This document shows, in pieces, positions 9,114-19,931 of a stretch of 27,211 nucleotides of DNA. The stretch spans positions 1-27,211 of the forward strand of contig CAUDNR010000534.1 in assembly GCA_958430865.1 (NCBI GenBank). Direction: 5' to 3'. The first letter of the stretch is position 1, and every line of letters starts with the position of its first letter. The notes beneath the pieces were generated by a model. It was given only the letters and a program-made list of their open reading frames with translations. It was not told where the DNA came from and did not search any database. This DNA is from Entrophospora sp. SA101 (Eukaryota > Glomeromycota > Glomeromycetes > Entrophosporales > Entrophosporaceae). Position numbers and translations under genes: made by a program.

Positions 9114-9763
9114 ACTTTTGTCAAGCCACAATTGTTGATAATCAAATGATAATTAATTATTAATCCAAGTTTAATAACAATACAATATTAGCCTTGTATA
9201 ATATTAATATAACGAAAAAAACATGAAAGTGTTAGTAATAAATCAAACAATCTATTAATAGCCAAAATCCACGGTTCGTATTAATATATTAAATAAAAAT
9301 TATTAACCAATTGTCTCATTAAAGTTAATGTTTGCATAATTGTCACGCTATATAATATAAGAAGCATACATATCCATAAATATTCAATAAATGGATTGGC
9401 GTTCAATCTATTTCCTAAGCATTTCAATGTTAAGAATAATAATGCCTCACCTCATGTAAATGTATTCTGAACAGATTTTTTTTTTGTTCACATTATATAT
9501 ATTATTTACATTTACCATTTCATTAATTGTAAATAACCCATCTTACAATTATTTAGTGATAATTTGGTTAATGCTATAAGAGCCGCCAATATCATTTCAT
9601 TGCTATGTCACTAATTAATTCCTCCAGCTCATTATGCAAATAGAAGCAACATCAAACACCACCACTTCTAAGATTGGCTGCTAGTCCTGCCAAACCACAC
9701 AAATCACCCATATTTTTTAGTTTTTAAAGTGGAAAAGTTCTTTGGCGAATTCAACGCTACAGC
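9114..9763. other. Gene-free stretch
   Basis: No sustained open frame or repeat of note is seen. The part from 9580 to 9763 is less AT-rich and may be the decayed downstream end of the minus-strand relic that follows. Confidence 0.35.
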
Positions 9764-10154
9764 CTAACAAACATGTATATTATTACTATCTTTCTTAACT
9801 GTTTCCCAATTCTCACGAACGTATTTAATGCTCAATCCAATGACCACAATTGGCTTAGAAATATCAGCCTCAATATAAATAGAGAATGATGTACCATACT
9901 AGTGTATAAGAAGTAATTAAAACATTTATAAAGTTACATTATTGATAGGAACAGCACTTGCTTGTTTCATTTGACATCCATCATCAAACATTCTTTTGAA
10001 AGATTGATTTTAAGCACTTAAAGATGATTCATTGTCGAACTAAAAACGATAACGCTACAACGAATGGTGATGATAAATTTGGATATAATTCTACTCTAGT
10101 TAAAACATTAGTTGTTGAAATGTCATTGTTTGAAAATAAATTATCGGTTTGCAT
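9764..10154 (-). pseudogene. Unrecognised minus-strand gene relic
   Basis: Three segments read like real protein on the minus strand. From ATG at 10154-10152, 41 codons include TNVLTRVELYPNLSSPF and end at 10029. An overlapping frame gives FDNESSLSA, a stop, then SFKRMFDDGCQMKQASAVPI. After a possible 39-nt intron (GTAACT...CACTAG) comes YGTSFSIYIEADISKPIVV and IGLSIKYVRENWETVKK, ending at a stop at 9764-9766. The composition and the GT-AG break suggest a former multi-exon gene with one nonsense codon and one frameshift. I do not recognise the family. Confidence 0.4.
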
Positions 10155-10471
10155 GTAACTATGCAATGAATGGAATTTGGATAACAGATAAGGGAACCAA
10201 AAAAAAAAGAAAAAAAATTCTATAATTTGTGAAGCAAGCTTTTAATTACTCACTCTCCTACTCTGGAAGGATAGGCTCGTTAGCGATTTAATATGATAAA
10301 TTAGTAGAATGCAAGTTGCGATTTACCTCGCCGATGAACTTTATGCCTTTTCCGAAGAATATGACTGGGATCTGGATCAAGGTTTGCTTCCTAGTCTTCA
10401 AAGATGAAAAAATAATAACAAAGCAAAGGTATAGGTAGGTATATATTGAACTGGATTGTGTCCGCCTGCGG

Positions 10472-10636
10472 GTAGATATATATATATATATATACGTGCG
10501 TGACATTTAATTTGTATGTGATAAATTAATTTTTGGACATGATGACTAATGTTCACCCCTGCAGCGTAGATATATTAATATATATATATATGCGTGCTTG
10601 ACATTGTAATTGGTATATTGATGAACAAATTAATTT
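10472..10636. repeat. Diverged tandem duplication containing TA microsatellites
   Basis: Block 1 (10472-10532) and block 2 (10566-10636) share the order GTAGATATAT, a TA tract, GCGTG(C)GTGACATT, then (A)AATTAATTT. They look like an old duplication whose TA tracts have since changed length. Confidence 0.5.
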
Positions 10637-10774
10637 GTGCGTGATCGCCTTGAAATAAAGAATACTTTACTTCATTCAACATTCAACTGTGGCGGTGTTG
10701 GATGTTAGTTACCCTGAATCGTTAAATGATCCAAGGAGTTCGCGAAATTTATTTCACCAAAAAGTTTTTCCCGC

Positions 10775-10859
10775 CATGATATTTGCATAAAAATTATGTA
10801 ATGTTTACATTTAATGTGATAATCACATAATTTTTGAGTGACTTTTGGTTAATATCATG
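10775..10859. repeat. Short hairpin-forming inverted repeat
   Basis: CATGATATT (10775-10783) pairs with AATATCATG (10851-10859), and AAAAATTATGT (10789-10799) pairs with ACATAATTTTT (10825-10835). Both pairings are perfect and nested, giving an 85-nt two-step hairpin. It may be a small MITE end-product. Confidence 0.5.
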
Positions 10860-11418
10860 AGGCCCGACATAAACTTATGTATGTAGTGTAATAATTACGT
10901 AAATTAGTGTCAGAAAAATTTCAGCATGCGAGAAATATACGTTTAAGGCAAATCTCAAACCCGGATGCTGCAGCATAGCTCAGGAAAGTCTATAAATAAG
11001 ATTCAATCAGTGAAAAAAACATCAATTAATGAGAAAAGAGAGATATATACGAAGAGCCATATGCACTAAGGACTATTTGCATTTATAGCTCAGAAATAAA
11101 GACATTTCTAACCCAAAAATTAATTTTATTATCAAATTTTTACACAATATAATAGAGAGGATTAAAAAGACAAGCGAAAATAAACTTGCAGTATCACATT
11201 ATTACAATACATTGCAGTTATGCCACATAGTTTAGGTAGATAATTCAATCTAGCGCAGTCAATCGATACAAGTTGACTTTGATGTGTAATCTGAGTTCAG
11301 ATCTCCGTTTGATATCAGGTAAAATTCTCATCACACTTTATTTAAATGAATAATACAAATCTATATATAATATGATTTTGTTATAATTTAAAAAGTAAAA
11401 CCACAATTCAAATACGCC

Positions 11419-11595
11419 CTAAAAACCCATAAATACTTCACATTTAACCACGGTGGTAATAGATTCTAACTCTGATTCCTTGCTTCTTATATAATCTTCG
11501 AATGTCTGTGATGCAGTTAAAATTGCTCTTTCTGATATTTCATCAAGAGGATTAGATAAATTTAATTTGTGAATGTCGTGAATTATGATGATAGT
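11419..11595 (-). pseudogene. Unrecognised coding fragment
   Basis: A minus-strand frame of 58 codons without an ATG contains HDIHKLNLSNPLDEISERAI and ASQTFEDYIRSKESELESI, ending at TAG (11421-11419). Residue composition (Glu, Ser, Asp, helix-like) is protein-like and unlike the spacer around it. The frame is closed upstream at 11596-11598 and no acceptor AG precedes it in the expected place, so it is either a last exon with an unseen boundary or a relic. Confidence 0.35.
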
Positions 11596-11714
11596 TCAAT
11601 ATTTCGTAATAATAATAATGATAGTTAAAGATCGGTTACAAACACTGTTTACAAACAAATATGCATTTTTGGAAGCAGAATTTCCTTCATTATTTATTTT
11701 AATTTTTTTTATAA

Positions 11715-11891
11715 AAGGAAAAAATAATATTCTCCAAGCTCGTCGATATTATTCAATTTATTGAAAGCCGAGTCCTCCCAGGCAAGTATAATGGGGCTCG
11801 TTTACAATTTAGAATTGATGAATTTGACCATGACTTCATCTCCCTCCCGTGCTTTCCTTCCGGAGATAGAGTTAAAGCGTGTAATTTTTAA
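11715..11891 (+). pseudogene. Unrecognised coding fragment
   Basis: The frame is open for about 58 codons and ends at TAA 11889-11891. It contains FSKLVDIIQFIESRVLPGKY and FRIDEFDHDFISLPCFPSGD. Base composition is clearly richer in G+C than the flanks (for example at 11765-11880), consistent with an inserted or relic coding piece. There is no ATG and no family match that I can name. Confidence 0.3.
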
Positions 11892-12624
11892 ATAATAAAC
11901 AGATATTCAACATCCAACTACGTTGAATGCTAAATTGTCAAACGACCCTGAAACATGATGTGTGTTTCGATCATTTTATTTAAGGGTAGAGTGTAGTCAT
12001 GTGATTTTATATAATGATCGGTGAGGATAATAATTCCCGAACCTCTTTTAAATCACTTGCCTCATACGCAGCTACACCAAAAACTAGTTTTCGTGAGACG
12101 GAAATTAACACAAAATCCATTTTCAACATATATCCAATCGTAATAAAAAATATTTTTATGTTTGTTGGAGGGTTATTTCAAAAAAACCTTGTAAAGTTAA
12201 AGACAATTTGCGGATACCTTAATAAATTTTTGCGGATACCTTAGTAAAACATAGTAATATATAATTTTCTATATGACGATCAACCATTGTGACCAACCCC
12301 AATATGTTATGTTGATTTGTTTTTTAAATAATAATTTAATATTAATAATATTAACCGATTTCTTTTAAAAAAATGAATTCAAGTAAGCAGCAAAAAAAGA
12401 AACAGACAAAACGATCGAGATGAGAGAGAGTAAGTGTTTATCATAAGAATGCCACTTGTCATCAATTGTTTCCCATCCATCCTTGGTTAGTTTCATGATT
12501 GGCACCATGCACATTTGACATGTGATACATGCAAAAACTTACGTGTAATAGTAAATGGGGAATCTTTGAATTTTTTCGTGTTATTTTTTAAAAAAGTTCA
12601 TGGATCAATAAAAAAAATAAAAAA
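11892..12624. other. 5' flank of the MutL gene
   Basis: A 76-codon frame at 12014-12244 lacks recognisable motifs. A direct repeat GCGGATACCTTA occurs at 12210 and 12232. Poly-A and AAAT tracts directly precede the MutL start codon. No clear TATA box was chosen. Confidence 0.35.
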
Positions 12625-12742
12625 ATGATTTATTCACTTGATAGCAAAACAATTAGAACAATTTCTAGCGGACAAGTTATCACAAAAGTTGAAGATGTTG
12701 TAAAAGAACTAATAGAGTAAGTATAATGATGATAATTATCTA

Positions 12743-12779
<37 letters not shown>

Positions 12780-15700
12780 GTAATGTTTTTTTTTCAAGGA
12801 ATTCAATTGATGCACAAGCTACCTCTATAGAGGTTAAAATAGTTGAAGATGGATTAAATTTAATTACCGTATGTTTTGTATGTTTTGATGTTTTTTATTT
12901 CTTTGATCAGCGCAAAATTATTCACAATTTAATTATACAATGATAATAATGAAAAGGTCAAAGATGATGGAATTGGAATTCCTCAAGATGATAGAAAATC
13001 AATGGCTTTAAGATATCATACTTCAAAATTAGAAAATTATGACGCGTTGAGTAAAGTTGAGACATATGGATTCAGAGGTTTTTTCCCACGCATATTCGAT
13101 TCAAAAAAATTATTTTTTGTGAAATATAAAAGTATCAATCGCTTTATTTATTATTTTGTGGGATATGATAGGTGAAACATTAAATTCAATATGTGCGATA
13201 TCTGAATCTGTTGAAATAATCACCAAAACTGGCAAAGATCCTGTAGCTATTCTTTATACATTAGATAAAACAGGAAATATTATAAGGTAACATTTTTTAT
13301 TTATTTGTGTAAATACTTTTAATCTAATAAGGAAAAATGAGAAATAATCAATCAACAATAGTTCAAAGTCATCTGGATTATCTCCAGGAACTACAATTAA
13401 TGTAAATAAATTATTTTCCAATATACCAGTTCGTAGACAGGTATGGTAGATAAAATTCTTTAGTCACGCACACAAACACACAACGTTATAAGCACACAAA
13501 AGAAATCAAGTATATTTAATTTTTTTATTTTTATTTTTTTTTAGGCATTAAAGAATAATTCAACAGTAATTGGAAAACATATCCAAAATATATTAACAAC
13601 ATATGCTTTGGTACATCCTAGCATACGATTTTGTTTAAAACAAAGTTATGAAAATGTAGCAAAATCCAAATTCAAAGATGGGAATTGGATCAAACCATCG
13701 TTAGAAACAGCGATGGCATCAATAGGACAAATTTATGGTCATGAATTAATGAATCAGCTTCAATATGTTTTGTGGGATTCTCAAAAAGATAAACACTACA
13801 ATAAATCAAATTTAACAAAACAAGATGAAAATTACAATAATAGCAATGATGATGATAAAAGTGATAATAGTGATAATGAAGAAGACAGGTTACCAATTGT
13901 GATTGAAGCAATATTACCAAAAATTGATGCGAGTAAATATTACTTGATAATATTTTAATAATATTATTTGGTAAAAAAATAAAAATAATGGCGGGGAGGA
14001 TCTCCTAATCATTAATTTATAATTTATTTATTATGCTTTGTTATCAGAGCCATCGATGGTTATGAAAGCTGGTAGAACGTTTATCTATGTTAACAATCGT
14101 CCTATTACTACTGCTAAAGGAGAAATCAAAAATGTTTTTCACATTGTAAAAAAAATGTACAATGAAATTTTAACTATACATGGCCATAATAATAATGGTA
14201 ATCAAAATATAATTTGAAAAACGAAAGACTTAATATATATAATATAAAATATATAATCATATTAACTATGAAATTATTTGTTTTTTTTTTTGCAAGTAAA
14301 TAACAAAAAATCACCTTTTATGTGGATAAACGTTAAGATGCCTACTTGGATTTATGATGGTATATTTTTCATAAATTTCATAAATATCGTGCATTACATA
14401 TTATAATTTTTAAATTTTATTTTAGTTAATGTTGAACCAAGCAAAAATCTTCTACTTTTTCATCATAATGGTTGTGTTGAGCGAGCAATTGAAAATGTGA
14501 TGATAAAATTATATGGTATCAATAGTGCAAAAATTATCGAACAACAACTACAACAAATTATGGAAGTTGATGTTGATGTCAATAATCTTGATAATAACAT
14601 TAATAATAATAATTCTAATAATGATGACATTGGTATTGGTGATGGTAATAATAGGTATTTTATTAAGATATTATTTTCAACCATATATTTATTTCTATTT
14701 ATTTATTAAGAACGACTTATTTCTTTAAATACAGATCAGAAAGATTATCAGATTCACAAAAGGATTTATTATCAACATCATCATCTAATATTTCAATTGA
14801 CGAATCATTTACTGATATGAGTTTATCTTTACAACAACGTCAACAACATCAACAGCGACATTTAATATCGCCAAATTCAGATTCAACTTCGACTAGTAAT
14901 GAAAACTCAGATCCTGATAATAATCACGACAATATTGAATCTATTCAGACAACTGAAATTGGAAAACGTAAAATCTCATCATCAGAAACCATTCCTGACG
15001 ATGATAATGAAGAAACATCTTCGACTATTGATCCTGGTAATATAGTTGAAAATCACAATTATTCTACAAATTCCAACATAAATTCTCATCCAACAACATC
15101 ATCAATAATATCATCTTCAACATCTTCAACTTCTTCAACGGTACCAGCATCTAGATTTTTCAAAGATTATAACAAGGCTATTAACAACAAGAATAATAAT
15201 AATGGATCAACTACTACTAATAATAATCATAACCATATTCATAACGAAATACGCAATAAACGACAAAGACTTAATAATTCAAATAGAAAAGGTACTGATG
15301 ATAGATGTGATTTAAATGGATTTTTGGAAGTTTCTGCTATAATGAATAAGATTAACAATGACAGTAATGATGATAACAATCTGTATAAAACTAGTATAGC
15401 AAATACAACAAATGTAGAAAATAATGATGATAATGGTAATGTCCTATTAATAAAAGAGAATTCACGTGGTGGCAGTGGTGGCAGTGGTGTTGTTATGCTG
15501 CAACCTAAAATCGATGAACTCTTTAATCATGATTCTAATAACAACGATGATGATGATGGTGATGACAATAATACTAACAGTACTAGTAGTATTAATAGTA
15601 GTATTAATAGTAATAGTAATAATAATAGCAACAATAATAAATCAAAAAATCCAAAAGGTTCACAAAGAGCACAACAGCCACAGCAATTACAACAACATCA

Positions 15701-16936
15701 ACAACTCCTTAAAAAGAAATTATTGCAAGATATTAGAAAAGCCAATGAAAATATTAACACGTTTAATCGTGAATTGAAAATTAAATTTGATAAAAAATCA
15801 ATTTGTCATCCCAATCATGATGATAACTATGATGATGGTTATGATAATTGCGGTAGTGGATTAAGTTTATCATCGTTAAATAAGATGGAGGATGGATTAT
15901 GGACTATCACAAGAAAACTAAATGACAAAGTTATAGATTTATTGATAGTTCACGGAGAAAGGTATGTTAATTAATTCATTAAGTGATGAAGATAATATCT
16001 TTTTTGGTAAATTACTGAAAGAATTCTTCTTTTTGCAGAATACGTCAATTAGTTACCTTGCAAACGTTAGTGAATTCAACTGAATTGAATCCAACCAAAA
16101 AATTATTGAACCCAATTGACATAAAAGAACCCGAGTAAATATAAAGTTTTATTCTAATATTTATATTCATAACATATGATTAATATCAATGCTATTTCAT
16201 TCTCTCTGTACTTTATAATAATGACAGACTTTTGGAATCAGATAAGATTATATCATGTTTAAAGTATCTTAAACATCAACAAATTCCAGATGAGAGTGGT
16301 GTAGGAGTTTGGTGGAATCTAGTTACACAGAAATGTGTTACTGCAAATGGAATTAAGTTTAGATGGAGAGAAGATCGTACGTAAGAGAAGAGAATAAAAT
16401 GGAATAGATATATTTTTAAATAGGCATTAAATAAATAACAATGATTATTAATAATTTATTTCCTTCCTTCTTCTTTTCACGTAGATGAAAATAATATGCA
16501 TATACAAATTACACACATATCACCATTGATTCAATTTGCTACAGCAGTAGAATATTTTACGCATCTTATGGAACACCTTTCCACATTAAACATTGATATT
16601 GATACAACAAATACTGCAACAAATACGATGGCATTATCAAACACAAGATCTCAACAGACTATACAGATACTTGTACGAGAAGCTAAACAATTAATCAAAC
16701 AAGAAGATTTAGTTATTAGTAAAAGAGATGAGGAAATGACACAAAGAGTAAAAGATGCCACGTTATTATTAATGAAAAAAATTGGAAATTTTCATCACAT
16801 TTATGATGACGATGAAGGTAGCGATCATTACATTGATGAAGGATCATTGGCGATAGTAGAAAGAAGAAACGATGATAGCGAGATAATGTATAATGGAAAT
16901 GTTGTTGTAAAAGTGTTATGGAAAGTAGTAGATTAA
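12625..16936 (+). CDS. PMS1: MutL homologue of the human PMS1 / yeast Mlh2 type, 13 exons
   Basis: Exons: 12625-12716, 12799-12868, 12957-13077, 13172-13286, 13362-13440, 13545-13932, 14048-14197, 14297-14359, 14426-14654, 14735-15961, 16039-16134, 16228-16376, 16485-16936; total 1076 residues in one frame. It should act in mismatch repair as a nuclear GHKL ATPase partner of Mlh1. ATPase motifs are ENSIDAQA (31-38, catalytic Glu31), DDGIGI (57-62), YGFRGET (91-97) and PGTT (141-144). A transducer domain follows (RTFIYVNNRP near 295-305). Residues about 400-840 are Asn/Ser/Gln-rich. The human PMS1 type, as opposed to PMS2/MLH1, is supported by QPKIDELF (692-699) and the C-terminal block around VTANGIKF (914-921), both resembling human PMS1. 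No DQHA..E endonuclease motif is seen, as expected for this type, and I see no HMG box. Mlh2 is the yeast name; yeast Pms1 is the different PMS2 lineage. Confidence 0.9.
12747..12776. repeat. AT microsatellite in MutL intron 1
   Basis: About 15 AT units lie between the GTAAGT donor at 12717 and the acceptor at 12797-12798. A polymorphic length is likely, but it lies within the intron. Confidence 0.9.
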
Positions 16937-17153
16937 GAATTTTTTATAAATAAAAAAAAAACTTGAGGGATTTGCAGTTGGTTTATAATTTATTAATTGA
17001 TAAGTCACTCATATTTGCATTGATAAATGTATTTATTTAGCAGCATGAAATTAAAAATAGACAATATTTTCAGCAAATTTTAACATTTGATAAATTAAAA
17101 CATTTAATTGATTGATTGATTAACTATTGCAATAATATTACTATCGAAAATCA

Positions 17154-17834
17154 TTATTGTTTTCCCAATTCTTCTAAATCTTTCAACATATGTTCAGGAC
17201 CACTAATCTTATAAGAGAGAGGACCAGGTTCATCAACATTTAAAACTTTAATGACACCATCATCGACAAACATTGAGAAGCGTAGACCACGTATGCCAGC
17301 ATAAGGCAAGTGCTGAGTCAAATCTAAAGCAGAATGAAACTTCGTCTCGCCGTCGCTAACCATTAAAATTTTATCGTCAGTTTTAAGCGAATCGGCCCAT
17401 TCACGCATAACAAATGGATCTTTTATAAAAAAAAAATAATTTAATATCAATCATAATAAAATAACAATAAAATAAATAATCATTATAAAAATGCATACCA
17501 TTCACAGCAATGCAAACAATTTGCTCAACACCTTTTGCTTTTAATTCAGAATAACGACTAACATAATCAGGAATATGTTTAGAGCTACAAATTGATGTAA
17601 AGGCACCTTTTTATTAGGGAAGGAAAGAGTAAAAATTAACTTTTAAATAATTTTTTTTTTTTTTAGAAATAATAAAATTATTTATTAATTAATACCTGGA
17701 ATTCCAACCAAAATCACTTTTTTTCCTTTGAATATTTCTTTGGTAGTGATTTGTTTTGGTTCTTTGTCATCTTTGTTCATGACACCAAGGCATAAATTAT
17801 CAGGAATACGATCTCCAACTTTGACATTTACCAT
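17154..17834 (-). CDS. Type II (Prx5/AHP1/PMP20-like) peroxiredoxin, three exons
   Basis: Minus-strand exons 17834-17696, 17606-17499 and 17419-17154 join with GT-AG introns to 170 residues, the usual size for this class. The enzyme reduces H2O2 and alkyl hydroperoxides. The active-site block is PGAFTSIC (46-53), with Cys53 as the peroxidatic residue in the P-x3-T-x2-C pattern; Ser51 replaces the usual Pro. SMFVDDGVI and YAGIRGLR are typical of the C-terminal part. Other cysteines are Cys15 and Cys78. Cys78 (in VCIAVND) matches a position commonly Cys or Ala in Prx5. Which cysteine resolves the disulfide cannot be told from sequence alone. The protein ends GKQ, so there is no SKL peroxisomal signal, and there is no N-terminal targeting extension, which suggests a cytosolic site. 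It converges on the MutL gene with 217 bases between stop codons. Confidence 0.92.
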
Positions 17835-18793
17835 TTTTTATGATTTTTCTTTTAGTAGGTGTAGGTTTTAATCGAGCAATATTTTAATTTTTTGTTTGAA
17901 GAATTATAGCAAAGGCAATTTTTTAAAAAAATCCATTCTTTTTATTTAATTCCCACTCATTCAATATTAATTACATCATCATCGTTGATTCTAATAATGA
18001 TTACTATTATTATATCATACTGCTATTATATCATTACTGCCATACTATACTATTATAACATTACTGCTATTATTTTAGCCCATTCTTACATCATAATTAA
18101 AAAAAAAGTAGGTTGTTTTTTGACTAGCCCTTTTTGCTAAAAAATTTTTTTTGGGAAAAAAATTTATTGGTTACACGTACAGAAAGAAACAAACAAAAAG
18201 AAAAAACAAAAACAAAAAAAAAATTTTTAACGTGATTTTCCAAGTGTATTTAAAAGGCGATGGCAGTGGTGGCAAAGTCATGAAGTGGTGGGTAGAAAAA
18301 ATGGCGTTATTAAAAATCCTGTAGTAATTATTCCGTAATAACAAACATGTTATTTATTAATTCCTAATATATATATTAAAAATCTCTCATCTATCGAAGC
18401 CTGATGAATGAACGGATATTTGGTTTATTTATACCAATTAAAGGATGTAAAAAGAAGAAAATATATGTGTGTTATTATCAAAGATAGAGAAAAAGGATCT
18501 GCAATCGTTTTCACTAATCATTCGGATCATCATTCTATTTATTATTTCTAGCGAGTGTGAGTGATTCATTCTGATTATTATTTTATTATTTCCAATTATT
18601 ATTTTAAGGGATATTTTATAAATATTTACTTTGTATTTAAGCAAGTACATGTTTATTAATTTAGTTATTTAAGGGAGTGATAAAAAAGGTGATTCTTTAA
18701 TGATGATGAATTTCAGGAGATTTTTGTTTTGAAAAAATTTTTCTTTTAATGAACAAAAAAAAGGAAATATTTTATTTATTTATTTTGTAAATA

Positions 18794-18817
18794 ATAAATA
18801 AATAAATAAATAAATAA
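18794..18817. repeat. TAAA microsatellite
   Basis: Six TAAA units in a row. Similar shorter runs lie nearby at 18940-18960. Confidence 0.8.
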
Positions 18818-19891
18818 GAGAAGGAAACTCTGGTTGATCTTTTTAAGTCATTGTTTAAATAATAAGACTAGGAGGTAATAATTAGTTATTATTATCATCG
18901 TTATCAAACTAGATATTTTTTTGTTTTCTTAAAAGCAAATAAATAACAAATAAATAAATATACCTGCTTTATTATATTATTATTTAAGAAAATTTTCCCT
19001 CATAATCAATTAATTATCTTAGAATAGAAAAAGGTTGTACTACACAATAAAAATATGTTGGGAATATTTCTGATTTGTTCTTTTATTCTTTTATTTAACA
19101 TATGGTTGGCTATGATTGGAACGAAAAAAAATACAAATCGTTAAATAATAAGTGTATTACAAATTAAAGTGTGCGCTAACGGTTTAATAATAAGAGATTC
19201 TTCATGTTTAAAATAATACATTGTAATACATATTTAGATTATAAGCAGTTTGTGTTACTGTTTGTTATGTAGAATATAAATCAACAAAAACGCAAGAAAT
19301 TTTTATTTCTTGAAAAAAAAAAATTTTTTTTTTTTTGAATTTTATAATAAACCATTGTTTTTTTAAATTAAAATATGCCGTGTACTACATTTAGATAAAA
19401 AAGTATCTAGTCATGTATTATTAATATTACTTTTATGGTACACGTGTGAAATAAACTTTTGACCACGAAATACTCAAAATTATTGTAAATAAATAATTTT
19501 AAAATTTTTTTTTTCATGTACATAATATGTTGCATATTTATACAAATTTAAATTGATAAATGATTACGTGTAAAAAATAAATAAAAAATAAAAATGCCGC
19601 CCCAAAAGTAAAAAATCAAACTAATACCAAAATTAATATATTAAAAATTTACGGAAATCAAAAATAATTAATTAAATTTAATTATTTATTATTACTTTTG
19701 TGACTAAATTTGAATAAATTAAAAAATTTTTTTTTAAAAAAAAAAAAAAAAAAAAATATATAGAAAATTTTACAATAAAAAGGAATTTTACCAAAAAAAA
19801 AATTTTTTTACCAAAAAAAAATCCTTTAAAAGTCATTCTTTTTTTCCTTCCACTTTCTCTAAAAAAAACAAAAACATTTTTAAATTAAATA

Positions 19892-19897
19892 TATAAA
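19892..19897 (+). promoter_or_regulatory. Possible TATA box of the methyltransferase gene
   Basis: TATAAA lies 35 bases upstream of the ATG at 19932, after a long A/T-rich tract. The context is so AT-rich that chance occurrence is likely. Confidence 0.25.
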
Positions 19898-19931
19898 CTA
19901 AACCATATTTTCAATAATATCATTTATTATT

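Larger units (their letters stand above)
10155..11418. other. Gene-free stretch with simple repeats and a hairpin
   Basis: No coding signal is convincing; a 72-codon minus-strand frame at 10288-10506 runs through the TA repeat and is dismissed. The stretch contains a duplicated TA-rich block and a hairpin element, listed separately. A palindrome TGCTGCAGCA lies at 10965-10974. Confidence 0.4.
17835..19931. other. Long divergent intergenic region between peroxiredoxin and methyltransferase
   Basis: About 2.1 kb without a credible gene; a 70-codon minus-strand frame at 18438-18650 is low-complexity. It holds ATTACTRC-like repeats near 18000-18075, a (TAAA)n tract, long A/T homopolymers (19310-19336, 19725-19756) and an inverted repeat CAAGAAAT/ATTTCTTG near 19291-19311. 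It must carry the 5' control regions of both flanking genes. Confidence 0.5.

Noticed and set aside
12014..12244. 76-codon plus-strand frame upstream of the MutL gene
   Set aside because: No motif, ends in a locally duplicated GCGGATACCTTA, and no splice signals link it to the next gene.
13690..13920. Minus-strand 76-codon frame inside the MutL gene
   Set aside because: It is an antisense shadow of exon 6, made of His/Tyr runs produced by Asn/Asp codons on the coding strand. The same applies to frames at 14463-14684, 14513-14728 and 15466-15777.
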